Shown here: piece by piece, positions 52,452-61,265 of the stretch | Layout of the letters: the number at the start of each line of letters is the position of its first letter | Position numbering within the stretch: position 1 is the stretch's first letter | Origin: Saccharospirillum sp043196875 | Lineage (GTDB): Bacteria; Pseudomonadota; Gammaproteobacteria; Pseudomonadales; Natronospirillaceae | Assembly: GCF_043196875.1 (NCBI RefSeq) | Contig: NZ_JBEBMX010000001.1 | Location: 620,001-684,000 of the forward strand | Direction of reading: 5' to 3' | Length of the DNA: 64,000 bases | Notes under the pieces: model-generated | The model's database searches: none | What the model was told of the DNA's origin: nothing | The model's input: only the letters and a program-made list of their open reading frames with translations | Program-made: the position numbers and the translations under genes

Positions 52452-52970
52452 CTAAGGAGTGTTGATCAGTTGTGGCAGCAATTCGTTCAACTGCTCAACC
52501 ATGGCGTCGCCATCCCAGTCGGCAACGCCTTCGAGCCGGTAACGCAGCCGGCCCTGAGCATCGAGCAAAAAGGTGGTCGGCAAACCGCGCATCGGCAGCT
52601 GACGACTGACGCTGGTATCGATGTCGAGCCAGAGTTCAAAATCGATCGGCAAGCGGTTCACAAAGGTAGCGACGTTGGCGGGCGTATCGCCATAGTTCAA
52701 CGCCACCATCCGCAACTGATTTTCCGGTATGCGCTGGCGCAGCGCATTCAGCGCCGGCAATTCTTCGCGACAGGGAATGCACCAGATCGCCCAGACGTTG
52801 ACCAGCATCGGCACACCCTGGGCTGAAAACGCTCGCTGCGGACGATCGTGAAACTGCAACGGCGACGCCACCGGCCAGGGCTGGGCCGTCAGCCGTTCGA
52901 AATCACGGTTCGCCTCGGCGGCAGCGCTTAGCAACAATGCCGCCAGGGCAGCCAGCCAAGGTCGTTTCAT
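52452..52970 (-). CDS. TlpA/ResA-like thiol-disulfide oxidoreductase
   Basis: A 172-residue exported thioredoxin-fold protein with an N-terminal signal sequence (MKRPWLAALAALLLSAAAEA) and the redox motif WAIWCIPCREELPAL (CIPC). The conserved cis-Pro loop is in MRGLPTTFLLDAQG. It may reduce periplasmic disulfides, for example during cytochrome or peptidoglycan work. It overlaps the DHA2 transporter gene upstream. Confidence 0.88.
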   Translation of the reverse strand: MKRPWLAALAALLLSAAAEANRDFERLTAQPWPVASPLQFHDRPQRAFSAQGVPMLVNVWAIWCIPCREELPALNALRQRIPENQLRMVALNYGDTPANVATFVNRLPIDFELWLDIDTSVSRQLPMRGLPTTFLLDAQGRLRYRLEGVADWDGDAMVEQLNELLPQLINTP

Positions 52971-54439
52971 GCCAGCGCCTGCTCAGCGTTCTTGCCCGGT
53001 ATCAACCAGGCGGCTAACAGGGCCGCGCCCAAGGCGCACAGCGCCATCAGCAACAGGCTGCCACCCAGCGCCCAACGATAGGCTTCCAGCGTGGCCTGGT
53101 AACTGGCATCGGTGGGCGCCGGGAATAAACCAAACTGTCCTTCGCCGGCATTTAACCAGCGAAACAACCCAGCAGCGCAGGCGCCGACACCGGCGATGGC
53201 AAAGAGTCCGGCCAGGCGGCTGGCGGTGTTGTTGATGCCCGAAGCCGCACCGGCACGCGGGTCCGGCACCGAGTTCATCACCGCCGTGGTCAGCGGCGAC
53301 ACCAGCGTCGCCATGCCCAGCGACATCAGACACAGCGGCAATTCAACGCCCAGCCAGAACGACGACCACTGCGGAATCAGGCCAACAATGCCCAGCGTGA
53401 CCAAAATCGCGCCAATCACCAGCATCGGACGAGGGCCGAAACGGTCACCCAGTTTGCCGGCCCGGCTCGACAATACCCCGATGATCAAGCCAAAGGGCAG
53501 CAATGCCAGTCCGACCTGGGACGGCGATAAACCCCGCCGTTCAATCAGATCGATGGGAATTAAAAACATCACTCCGGCCAAGGCGCCATAGAGCAACAGC
53601 GTCATCAGGTTAGTGCCGGTAAAGGCACGACTTTGAAACAACGCCGGCGGCGCCAAGGCATTCCTGACCCGGCCTTCGTAGAAGAAGAACGCCACCAAGC
53701 CGAGCACGCCCGGCACGATCATCAAACTCGCATAGAAGCCACTGCCGGCGACGCCTTCGGTCAGCACCGTCAAACCCAGCGTCAACAGACCACAGGCGGC
53801 AGCGGCGATCAGCACACCACCCCAATCGAGCCGGCCGTGCGCGTCAGGGTCGCGGCTTTCCGGCATATAGTGGCGCGTCAGCCAGAGCACGATGAGCGCC
53901 AATGGTAAATTGATCCAGAAGGCGGCGCGCCAACTGAACCAGTCCATCAATACACCACCAAAGGCCGGACCCAGTGCTGTGGTTAAAGCCGAAGCGCCAG
54001 CCCACAGACCGATGGCTTTGCCGCGTTCACCACTGGGATAGGTCGCGGAAATGATCGCCAGACTTTGTGGCACCAGCAGCGCCGCGCCCACGCCCTGAAT
54101 GGCACGGGCAATGATCAGCCAGGTCGGGGTTGTAGCCAGCGCGCAGCCTAAGGACGCCAGCGCAAACAAGCCGATACCCAGGCTGAAAATACGCCGCCGA
54201 CCCAGGCGGTCACCGGCGCCGCCACCGACCATCAAAAGCGCGCCCAGAAAGAGGGTGTAAGCGTTGAGAATCCACAGCAGTTGTGCGAGAGAGGCATCCA
54301 GATCGGTGCGGATAATGGGCAACGCCAGCGTCACCACGGAGCCGTCGATAAACGCCATGGCAGATGCAAGGATCGTCGCCGTCAATATCCAGGGCCGTTG
54401 CGAGGAAACGGTATAGACGGCGGTTGAATCGGAGGACAT
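52967..54439 (-). CDS. DHA2-family multidrug MFS transporter
   Basis: A 490-residue protein with about 14 helices and motif A-like GGGAGDRLGRRRIF, plus LWILNAYTLFLGALL and VPQSLAIISATYPSGERGKAIGLWAG, typical of EmrB/QacA-type exporters. It probably expels drugs or toxic metabolites with proton exchange. The gene downstream (thiol oxidoreductase) overlaps by four bases. Confidence 0.9.
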   Translation of the reverse strand: MSSDSTAVYTVSSQRPWILTATILASAMAFIDGSVVTLALPIIRTDLDASLAQLLWILNAYTLFLGALLMVGGGAGDRLGRRRIFSLGIGLFALASLGCALATTPTWLIIARAIQGVGAALLVPQSLAIISATYPSGERGKAIGLWAGASALTTALGPAFGGVLMDWFSWRAAFWINLPLALIVLWLTRHYMPESRDPDAHGRLDWGGVLIAAAACGLLTLGLTVLTEGVAGSGFYASLMIVPGVLGLVAFFFYEGRVRNALAPPALFQSRAFTGTNLMTLLLYGALAGVMFLIPIDLIERRGLSPSQVGLALLPFGLIIGVLSSRAGKLGDRFGPRPMLVIGAILVTLGIVGLIPQWSSFWLGVELPLCLMSLGMATLVSPLTTAVMNSVPDPRAGAASGINNTASRLAGLFAIAGVGACAAGLFRWLNAGEGQFGLFPAPTDASYQATLEAYRWALGGSLLLMALCALGAALLAAWLIPGKNAEQALA

Positions 54440-54494
54440 CGCAACGCTTCCGTAGCCGGGGGAGCTTCGATTCGAGCACGCTCCCCGCCGGGCG

Positions 54495-54935
54495 TCAACG
54501 GTTACGATCAGCGTTCAGTTTCTTGCGGTAGACAATAATGCGGCCGACTTCCTCAAAACCCGCCGCCGCATGCGCCGCCGGCGACAACGGATAATCCGGA
54601 TTGGTATCGGAAAACACCGTGCGGATATGGCGATGCAAAAACCAGCCCGACAGCGCGCTCATCAAGGCTTTGCCGACGCCGGTGCCTCTGGCTTCTGCGG
54701 CCACATACCAACCTTCAACGTGACCATAGAGTTCGTCGTCGCCGCGATAAATCTGGCCTTCAATCAGACCGACCGGCCGCTCGTCCTGCCAGGCAATAAA
54801 GGCGACCTCAGTGTCACTGCTTAAAATAGCGGCGCATTCGTGCAGCGCTTTATCGCGCTCAAGATCGGTCCATAACGCCTGGCGCAGCTGCACCCAGGCT
54901 TCCAGATCGGTGGCGTCAACGACTCGAATTTCCAT
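54495..54935 (-). CDS. AAC(6')-I-like GNAT acetyltransferase
   Basis: A 146-residue acetyltransferase, with the ATG at 54935 preceded by GAGGG. It matches the pattern of aminoglycoside 6'-N-acetyltransferases: IRVVDATDLEAWVQLRQALW, then GHVEGWYVAAEARGTGVGKALMSALSGWF, FSDTNPDYPLSPAAHAAAGFEEVGRIIVYRKKL. Substrate is not proven; many such chromosomal proteins act on other amines. It lies between two DHA2 exporter genes. Confidence 0.78.
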   Translation of the reverse strand: MEIRVVDATDLEAWVQLRQALWTDLERDKALHECAAILSSDTEVAFIAWQDERPVGLIEGQIYRGDDELYGHVEGWYVAAEARGTGVGKALMSALSGWFLHRHIRTVFSDTNPDYPLSPAAHAAAGFEEVGRIIVYRKKLNADRNR

Positions 54936-54937
54936 GC

Positions 54938-56374
54938 TCAGCCCTCGTTTGTCTGGCGGCTCGGCTGACTCACCAGACGCCATAGCGCCAGCGAACCGGC
55001 CAGACCCAACAGCGCCAGCACCAGGGCTGCACCAAAGGCCAGATGCACGCCTTCAGCGACCGCCGCTGCTGGCGCCGCTTCGGCGCCAGCGCGCGACATC
55101 GGCCAACTCATAACAGTGACCAGCAAGGCGGTACCGACCGACGCGCCAACCATTCGCAGGGTGTTATTCATGGCGGTCGCGTGGGCAATCAACTCGTGCG
55201 GCAAGGCGTTAATACCGGCGGTCACCAGCGGCAAAAACAGCAAGGCGATGGCGAACATCAGCAGCGCTACATAGACGGCAATCGCCCAGGGTGACGTGGT
55301 GGTATCCATCTGCATCAGCAGGAAGATCGCCAGTGCAATCAGCGCATAGCTCAGCGGTGCCATATGCCCGATACCAAACCGATCAAACAGCCGACCCGCA
55401 ACGGGCGACATCACACCGTTGATAATGGCACCCGGCAGCAGCACCAGTCCGGACACCAGCGCACCGAGTTCCAGGGCGTTCTGGACAAAGATCGGAATCA
55501 GCGTCATCACTCCGATCATCAACAGGAAAATCAGCGTACACAGCGCCGTGGTCAGTGAAAAAACGGGGCTGCGGAATACCGCCATATCGAGCAATGGCAG
55601 CGGCAACCGATACTGGCGATGAACAAACCAGGCTAGGCTCAGCGCGCCGACAATGAGCGCAACCAACACTTCCGGGCTGGTCCAGCCGTGACTGCCCGCC
55701 ACACTGAAACCGTAGAGCAATCCGCCCCAGCCGAAGGTCGACAGCACCACCGACAGCGCATCGATGGGTCGATCGCGACGCGGCGTCACATTCCTCATAA
55801 AGATGGCGGTCGCCACCCACACCAGCGCGCTGATCGGCAGCATCAGCACAAAGAGGGCGCGCCACGACAGATGCTCAACTATCCAGCCGGACAGCGTCGG
55901 CCCAATGGCCGGTGCAAAGGCTATCGCCAGACCGACCAAGCCCATGGCCGCGCCGCGACGATGCGGCGGAAACAGCGACATCACCAGCGTCTGAATCATC
56001 GGAATAATCAAACCAGCGGCCGCGCCCTGAATGATGCGCGCCACCAGCAACATGGCAAAGGAGGTCGAGAGCGCGCCGATCAGCGTACCGCCGACAAAAA
56101 TAGCCAGAGCGGTCAGATACAAAGCGCGGTTGGAATAGCGGTCGATCAACACCGCCGAGACCGGAATAAAAATACCGTTGGCCAGCATAAAGGCCGTAGT
56201 CACCCACTGCACCAGACTGGGCGCGGCGCCGAAATCGGCACTGATGGCGGGAATGGCGACCAGCATTAGAGTCTGGTTCAAAATGGTGACAAAGGCCCCG
56301 GCAATCAGCAGGGCGACGATCAAGGTTCGGTTAACCTCGGTGGTTGGCGCGGACGCCGATGATTCGGTAGACAT
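54938..56374 (-). CDS. Second DHA2-family MFS multidrug transporter
   Basis: A 478-residue polytopic protein of the EmrB/LmrB type. It begins with NRTLIVALLIAGAFVTILNQTLMLVAIPAISADFGAAPSLVQWVTTAFMLANGIFIPVSA, the usual DHA2 first helices, and has the ARIIQGAAAGLIIPMIQTLVMSLFPPHRRG block. It ends two bases before the acetyltransferase ATG, so the two are one operon. Confidence 0.92.
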   Translation of the reverse strand: MSTESSASAPTTEVNRTLIVALLIAGAFVTILNQTLMLVAIPAISADFGAAPSLVQWVTTAFMLANGIFIPVSAVLIDRYSNRALYLTALAIFVGGTLIGALSTSFAMLLVARIIQGAAAGLIIPMIQTLVMSLFPPHRRGAAMGLVGLAIAFAPAIGPTLSGWIVEHLSWRALFVLMLPISALVWVATAIFMRNVTPRRDRPIDALSVVLSTFGWGGLLYGFSVAGSHGWTSPEVLVALIVGALSLAWFVHRQYRLPLPLLDMAVFRSPVFSLTTALCTLIFLLMIGVMTLIPIFVQNALELGALVSGLVLLPGAIINGVMSPVAGRLFDRFGIGHMAPLSYALIALAIFLLMQMDTTTSPWAIAVYVALLMFAIALLFLPLVTAGINALPHELIAHATAMNNTLRMVGASVGTALLVTVMSWPMSRAGAEAAPAAAVAEGVHLAFGAALVLALLGLAGSLALWRLVSQPSRQTNEG

Positions 56375-56531
56375 GCAACAAACCTCTACTCAACCGCCAC
56401 GGCGGCAAACGGATGACCAGACTAACGACTGGCTCGATAAACACCAGTACCGGGAGTCAGAAAATGCCGACAACGCAGCGTTACTCAGGCTATGCTGCCC
56501 CGCCTTTGTATCAACCAAGACTGTAAAAACT

Positions 56532-57440
56532 ATGACACTCGAACGCATCTCTCTCGCAAACAACAGCCTCTCACTGAGCCGGCTGATCTATGGCGCCTGG
56601 CGTCTGGCTGACGACACTGATAGCAGCGCCGCCCAGGTACGCCGCAAAATCGATGCAGCGCTGGGCGAAGGCATCAGCAGTTTCGACCACGCCGACATCT
56701 ACGGCAATTACCAGTGCGAAGCGCTCTTTGGTCAGGCCCTGGCCGCCGACCCGGCGCTGCGCCAGCGCATCGAACTGATCAGCAAATGCGACATCGCTCT
56801 GGTCAGCGAACGCTTCCCGGAACGTCGGGTGAAGTATTACGACACCAGCGCTGCCTACATCCGCACCAGCGTCGAAACCAGCCTGCGCCATCTGCACACC
56901 GATCATCTCGATCTGCTGTTGCTGCATCGGCCGGATCCGCTGATGGACGCCGCTGAGACCGGCGCGGCTCTGGATGCGTTGATCGACTCCGGCCTGGTGC
57001 GCGCTGTCGGCGTTTCCAACTTCACGCCCGCGCAATGGCGACTGCTGCAATCGGCCATGAAGCATCCTCTGGTCGCCAATCAGATTGAGCTGAGCGTGCT
57101 CGAACGCAGCGCTTTCACCGACGGCACGCTGGATAACCTCCAGCTCGACGGCATCCAGCCCATGGCCTGGTCACCACTGGCCGGAGGCCGACTGTTTGGC
57201 GATAACGAGGTCGCCCAACGCGTTCGGCCCTTACTGAAAGCTGCCGCCGCCGACTATAACGGCCGCACCGATCTGGCGGCGATCGCCTGGCTGCTGCGTC
57301 ACCCAGCCGGCATTTTGCCGGTGGTCGGCACCAATTCGATTGAGCGTATTCAGGGTCTGGCCGGCGCAATGGAAATCGAGATCGATCGGCACAGCTGGTT
57401 TGAAATCTGGACGGCTGCGGCGGGTGAAGAAGTGCCCTAG
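56532..57440 (+). CDS. Aldo/keto reductase (YdhF-like)
   Basis: A 302-residue reductase starting MTLERISLANNSLSLSRLIYGAWRL; the ATG at 56532 is taken because a longer frame from 56178 overlaps the divergent transporter. Tetrad residues: Asp52, Tyr57, Lys85 (LISKCDI), His132 (LLHRPDPLMD). The block KYYDTSAAYIRTSVETSLRHL is typical of the YdhF subgroup. It ends four bases inside the convergent flavodoxin-fold gene. Confidence 0.88.
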   Translation: MTLERISLANNSLSLSRLIYGAWRLADDTDSSAAQVRRKIDAALGEGISSFDHADIYGNYQCEALFGQALAADPALRQRIELISKCDIALVSERFPERRVKYYDTSAAYIRTSVETSLRHLHTDHLDLLLLHRPDPLMDAAETGAALDALIDSGLVRAVGVSNFTPAQWRLLQSAMKHPLVANQIELSVLERSAFTDGTLDNLQLDGIQPMAWSPLAGGRLFGDNEVAQRVRPLLKAAAADYNGRTDLAAIAWLLRHPAGILPVVGTNSIERIQGLAGAMEIEIDRHSWFEIWTAAAGEEVP

Positions 57441-58171
57441 CGGCGGGCACTCAGAGCGCGGCCGTCGTTATCCCAGTCGTGCCAGCCTGGAAATTCTAGC
57501 GCTGCATGAGCATCCAGAGCTCCCAGATGGTCGCGCCAACCCTGCTGCAGTTGCGCCAGATGCTGGTCAAACCCAGCCGCATCACGATACCGATAGCCGT
57601 GACCCTGAACACCGGCCGCCACAAAAGGCGGCAGCACGCTGTAACCGAGATAGTGCAGCGAGTAATGCAGCGGCCACAGCAAAGCCTCGATATCACCGCC
57701 TCGGCCGCCCGGCCCCAGGGCCGCAGCGGGCGCGCCTGTGGTGACCGAAATCAAGGCGCGCCGGCCTTTGAAATAACCCTTGTCGTAGCGCATCCGGCTG
57801 GTATAGAAACCGCCGCTGATCAGCACCCGGTCGAGCCAGCCTTTGAGCATGGCCGGCGGCCCGTGCCACCAGAGCGGGAACTGCAGAATCAGCAGGTCGG
57901 CGGCTTCCAGGCGGTCTATTTGCGTCTGAACGTCACTGGGCAGCGCAGCGTTCTGCCAAGCATGGCGTTGTTCGCCCAAGGGTGAGAAGCGCTCGGCATT
58001 GAGGCGCTGCGAATAGTGTGCGCCGCGCTCAACCGGGTCGAAGTGTTCGGCATACAGATCCGCCACCTCGACGCTGTGGCCGGCCTGCTGCAAGGTCTGG
58101 CGCGCCGTTGCGGTAAGCTGGGCGTTAAAGGAGGTCGGTTCCGGGTGGCTGTGCACAATCAGCGCGGACAT
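57437..58171 (-). CDS. NAD(P)H-quinone reductase-like flavodoxin-fold protein
   Basis: A 244-residue NQO1/MdaB-type flavoprotein: SALIVHSHPEPTSFNAQLTATARQTLQQAGHSVEVADLYAE at the start, and LLILQFPLWWHGPPAMLKGWLDRVL for the FMN/isoalloxazine region. It reduces quinones or similar electrophiles with NAD(P)H. It is divergent from a LysR regulator at 58244, its probable controller. Confidence 0.9.
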   Translation of the reverse strand: MSALIVHSHPEPTSFNAQLTATARQTLQQAGHSVEVADLYAEHFDPVERGAHYSQRLNAERFSPLGEQRHAWQNAALPSDVQTQIDRLEAADLLILQFPLWWHGPPAMLKGWLDRVLISGGFYTSRMRYDKGYFKGRRALISVTTGAPAAALGPGGRGGDIEALLWPLHYSLHYLGYSVLPPFVAAGVQGHGYRYRDAAGFDQHLAQLQQGWRDHLGALDAHAALEFPGWHDWDNDGRALSARR

Positions 58172-58243
58172 GGTTCGGTTCCTGTTATGGCTGGAAGGAA
58201 GGCCATGCTAGCCTGACGAAAAACGCACAGGTATTCCCAAAAA

Positions 58244-59155
58244 ATGCCAACGACCCTTGCAAAAACGAACAACCTGCTGGCCTGGGATGACTTCCGCACG
58301 GTGCAGGCCATCGCTCAAAGCGGTTCCCTCGCCGGCGCAGCGCGTCATCTCACCGTCAGCCACGCCACCGTATTCCGGCGTTTGAACAGCATCGAACAGC
58401 GCCTCGGTGTGACGCTGTTCGAACGCGCCGCCAGCGGCTACCGCCCAACCGTCGCGGGCGAGGCCATGGCCCAGGTCGCGGCCGGCATGGCAGCCGAGGT
58501 CCTGGCACTGGAACACCGTCTGGCCGGACCTGAGCTTGGACTTGCGGGCACCATTCGCCTGACCACCACCGACAGCCTGCTGAGCGCCGTGCTCACGCCC
58601 ATGCTGGCCGATTTTCGCGAGCAGCATCCGGGTATTGAGCTGGAAGTCGTCGCACCCAGTCAGCCGTTTAATTTAAGCCGACGCGAGGCTGACCTGGCGC
58701 TGCGACCATCCAACCAGCCGCCCGAACATCTGGTTGGTCGGCGCGTCGGTTTTATCCGCCAGGCAGTGTATGGGCGACGCGACCTTGGTGCTCAGCATCA
58801 GCAATGGCAGGAACTGGACTGGATTGGCCCGGACGACAGCATGCACTACCGATCACTGGAGCACTGGCTGCAGCACAACGGCCTGGCGGCGCGTTATCGC
58901 ACCGACACCACCAACGCCATGTTGGCAGCGGTAAGGTCAGGACTGGGAGCGGCCGTATTGCCCTGTTATCTGGCCGACGCTTACCTGGGTGAACAGCATG
59001 CTGATCTGATGCGGCTAGGCGAACCGCTGGACGCTTTGGGCACCGATCTGTGGCTGCTCACCCACCCGGACCTGCGCCACAGCGCCCGGATAACAGCCTT
59101 GATGGAGACACTGGCCGAGCGCTTACGCAGCCACCCTGAATTGGGGCTGGATTGA
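58244..59155 (+). CDS. LysR-family regulator divergent from the quinone reductase gene
   Basis: A 303-residue LysR protein; the helix-turn-helix segment is WDDFRTVQAIAQSGSLAGAARHLTVSHATVFRRLNSIEQRLG. The effector domain ends with LWLLTHPDLRHSARITALMETLAERL. It probably activates the divergent flavoprotein gene (72-base spacer). The inducer is unknown. Confidence 0.9.
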   Translation: MPTTLAKTNNLLAWDDFRTVQAIAQSGSLAGAARHLTVSHATVFRRLNSIEQRLGVTLFERAASGYRPTVAGEAMAQVAAGMAAEVLALEHRLAGPELGLAGTIRLTTTDSLLSAVLTPMLADFREQHPGIELEVVAPSQPFNLSRREADLALRPSNQPPEHLVGRRVGFIRQAVYGRRDLGAQHQQWQELDWIGPDDSMHYRSLEHWLQHNGLAARYRTDTTNAMLAAVRSGLGAAVLPCYLADAYLGEQHADLMRLGEPLDALGTDLWLLTHPDLRHSARITALMETLAERLRSHPELGLD

Positions 59156-59159
59156 AGCT

Positions 59160-59384
59160 TCAGTTGTGCGGCTGAATTTCGTCAGAGGTGACGGTCGCCA
59201 GGTGGGAGGAAACATCTTCTTCGGTGATGGCGATGGCTTTTTCCAAAGCGGCCTCGACTAGAAAATCGGTCACCGACAATTGCCAGGCTTCAGCAGCACG
59301 CTCGATCAGGCGGTATTCGTCATCGTTGAGGTGCAGCTCAAAATCGTGCGCCTGGCGAACGGCGGTCTGGGCAGTTGAAGTCAT
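59160..59384 (-). CDS. TacA-like (DUF1778) ribbon-helix-helix protein
   Basis: A 74-residue protein with FELHLNDDEYRLIERAAEAWQLSVTDFLVEAALEKA, the DUF1778/TacA type of ribbon-helix-helix antitoxin. Only the DNA-binding part and a short tail are present, and no GNAT toxin gene adjoins it. It may be an orphan antitoxin or a small regulator. Confidence 0.6.
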   Translation of the reverse strand: MTSTAQTAVRQAHDFELHLNDDEYRLIERAAEAWQLSVTDFLVEAALEKAIAITEEDVSSHLATVTSDEIQPHN

Positions 59385-59483
59385 CTTGTCTTCCTGTTGC
59401 CACGGAGAGGAGCACCAGAGTGTAGTCCAACAGCGCTGTTGGCAAGAGCCGATTTACATCCCTGTTAACCGGCCTTTAATGCG

Positions 59484-60500
59484 TCAGTCCCGCTCTTCCA
59501 ATCGACCGTCGGCGTGCTTGGCGAAACGCCCGCGCGGACGGTCGTGCACCTGGTCCATGCGCGGCCAAGGCCAGCCGCCGAATTCGTCGCGACGGAAGTC
59601 GGCAAAGGCTTCGTGAATCTCCGCTTCGGTGTTCATCACAAAGGGACCGTACTGGGCGATCGGCTCGGCGATCGGTTTGCCTTGCAGCATTAAAAAGTCG
59701 GCTCCGGCGTCACCGGCGACCAACTCTACCGAGGCATTGGAAATCAACTGCACACCCTGACGCACGCTGAGCTCGGTCTCTTCCACCACGGCGCTGTCGC
59801 CACGATAGAAATACAACATGCGGTTCAAGTCGGCCGACGCTGCCGGCAGCGTCCAGCGCGCGCCCGGTTCCAGATGAATGGTCCAGATCGCGACTTCGTT
59901 GTCGGCATCGGCGGCCCAGGAATCCGGCGGCGGTGGCGGCGCATCGTGACCGTGCAGATGACCGGCAACGACACGCACACGGGTGGCGCGGCCGGCGCTG
60001 TCGGTCTCTTCAACGATGGGCGTTTCATCGCCCCAGATCATGCCGAAATGCGGCTCGACCTTTTTACTCTTGGCGGGCAGGTTCAACCAGATCTGGAACA
60101 GCTCCATATGGTTTTCTTCCTGCTCGCTGAGCAGCGGAAACATTTCCGAATGCTGCACACCGCGACCGGCGGTCATCCACTGAGTATCACCCTGGCCGTA
60201 ACGGCCGGCGGCACCCAACGAATCGGCGTGATCGACAAAGCCTTTGGTGACCACGGTGACGGTTTCAAAACCGCGATGCGGATGCGCCGGGAAACCGGGG
60301 ATGGTGTCGCCGTGGTACATGCGCCACGGCCGGTTCCAGTCGAAATCCTGGCCAATCTGACGGCCGGCCAACGACGCCTGCGGCCCCATGCCAGCATTGC
60401 CTTTGGGGAAATCGTCGAGGTGGTGGACACAAAATAAAAACGGATCGGCGGTCTGCCAGGGAAACCCTAGCTGGATAACCTGCTGAACAGCTTGGCTCAT
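59484..60500 (-). CDS. Pirin-family protein
   Basis: A 338-residue bicupin. The ATG at 60500 (MSQAVQQVIQLGFPWQTADPFLFCVHHLDDFPKGN) with a GGAGT site is preferred over an upstream start at 60560. The N-terminal metal-binding cupin has FPAHPHRGFETVTVVTKGFVDHADSLG and GRGVQHSEMF, which supply the three His and one Glu ligands. Such proteins act as quercetinases or redox sensors. It is not obviously linked to its neighbours. Confidence 0.9.
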   Translation of the reverse strand: MSQAVQQVIQLGFPWQTADPFLFCVHHLDDFPKGNAGMGPQASLAGRQIGQDFDWNRPWRMYHGDTIPGFPAHPHRGFETVTVVTKGFVDHADSLGAAGRYGQGDTQWMTAGRGVQHSEMFPLLSEQEENHMELFQIWLNLPAKSKKVEPHFGMIWGDETPIVEETDSAGRATRVRVVAGHLHGHDAPPPPPDSWAADADNEVAIWTIHLEPGARWTLPAASADLNRMLYFYRGDSAVVEETELSVRQGVQLISNASVELVAGDAGADFLMLQGKPIAEPIAQYGPFVMNTEAEIHEAFADFRRDEFGGWPWPRMDQVHDRPRGRFAKHADGRLEERD

Positions 60501-60623
60501 AATCGGACTCCATGGCGCTGTAAGTGTGCGTATTGTGGCCCTAAGGTGGGGGCTTGGCACGGCATTTCACCCAGCCCGGCCGGGAAACGCAACGTTCACC
60601 AGCGGGCAACAACCACCGCAACT

Positions 60624-60637
60624 TTGACTTGTATCAA
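60624..60637 (+). promoter_or_regulatory. FNR/ANR box upstream of universal stress protein gene
   Basis: TTGACTTGTATCAA matches the FNR-family consensus TTGAYNNNNRTCAA exactly. About 25 bases later GATTAA (60663-60668) could be the -10, giving a start site near 60672-60675, about 41 bases from the centre of the box, as in class II FNR promoters. The gene is therefore probably induced at low oxygen. Confidence 0.75.
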
Positions 60638-60742
60638 ACTCCCTGTGGCCAATGTCAGCGATGATTAAAGCGTGGTCGGACCGGTTGAATCTTGCGGTCG
60701 GTGCTCCGATCTAATTCGTACCCATCCAGAGGAGGGGACATC

Positions 60743-61183
60743 ATGAGCAAACTGATACTGGTACCGGTGGACGGTTCCGAACACTCACAAAAAGCCATCG
60801 AATTTGCCGCAGACTGGGCCAAAACCCACGACGGTAAACTGCATCTGTTACACGTACCCGAACCCATGACCGGCGATGAAGTATTGGTGATGGGCGGCGC
60901 CAGCCTGACCTTGCACGCCACTCGCGAAGAACTCGAAGAGGCCGGCAACGACATTCTGGCTGCGGCGGTCGATGTCGCCAAAGCAACCGGCCAGGAGCAC
61001 GTCGAAACCTCACTGGTGATCGGCGATCCGGCGCATAAAATCGTCGCCAAAGCCGACGAGCTGAAAGCCGATATGATCGTGCTCGGCACCCGTGGTTTAG
61101 GTGAGTGGAAAAGCCTGATGCTGGGCAGCGTGTCTCACAAAGTGATGCAACTGGCACACTGCACCTGCGTCACCGTGCGCTAA
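60743..61183 (+). CDS. Universal stress protein (UspA family)
   Basis: A 146-residue USP starting at 60743 after a very strong AGGAGGGG site. The ATP-binding motif G-x2-G-x9-G-S is present (GTRGLGEWKSLMLGSVSHK). It opens LILVPVDGSEHSQKAIEFAADWA. Likely function is survival under energy or oxygen stress, given the FNR-type site upstream. A terminator follows the stop. Confidence 0.94.
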   Translation: MSKLILVPVDGSEHSQKAIEFAADWAKTHDGKLHLLHVPEPMTGDEVLVMGGASLTLHATREELEEAGNDILAAAVDVAKATGQEHVETSLVIGDPAHKIVAKADELKADMIVLGTRGLGEWKSLMLGSVSHKVMQLAHCTCVTVR

Positions 61184-61195
61184 CCTGAGCCTCAC

Positions 61196-61227
61196 AAAAA
61201 CGCCCGTCGTCCTGACGGGCGTTTGTT
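61196..61227 (+). terminator. Rho-independent terminator after the universal stress gene
   Basis: AACGCCCGTC pairs with GACGGGCGTT, followed by TGTT and preceded by AAAA. It separates the universal stress protein unit from the VWA/J-domain genes. Confidence 0.85.
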
Positions 61228-61265
61228 AAGTGGTCAAGGTGCAACGGCCTTTGTATGCTTTGACC

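Noticed and set aside
56178..56531. N-terminal extension of the YdhF-like reductase
   Set aside because: The extra 118 residues overlap the divergent DHA2 gene and do not resemble the family; the ATG at 56532 fits homologues.
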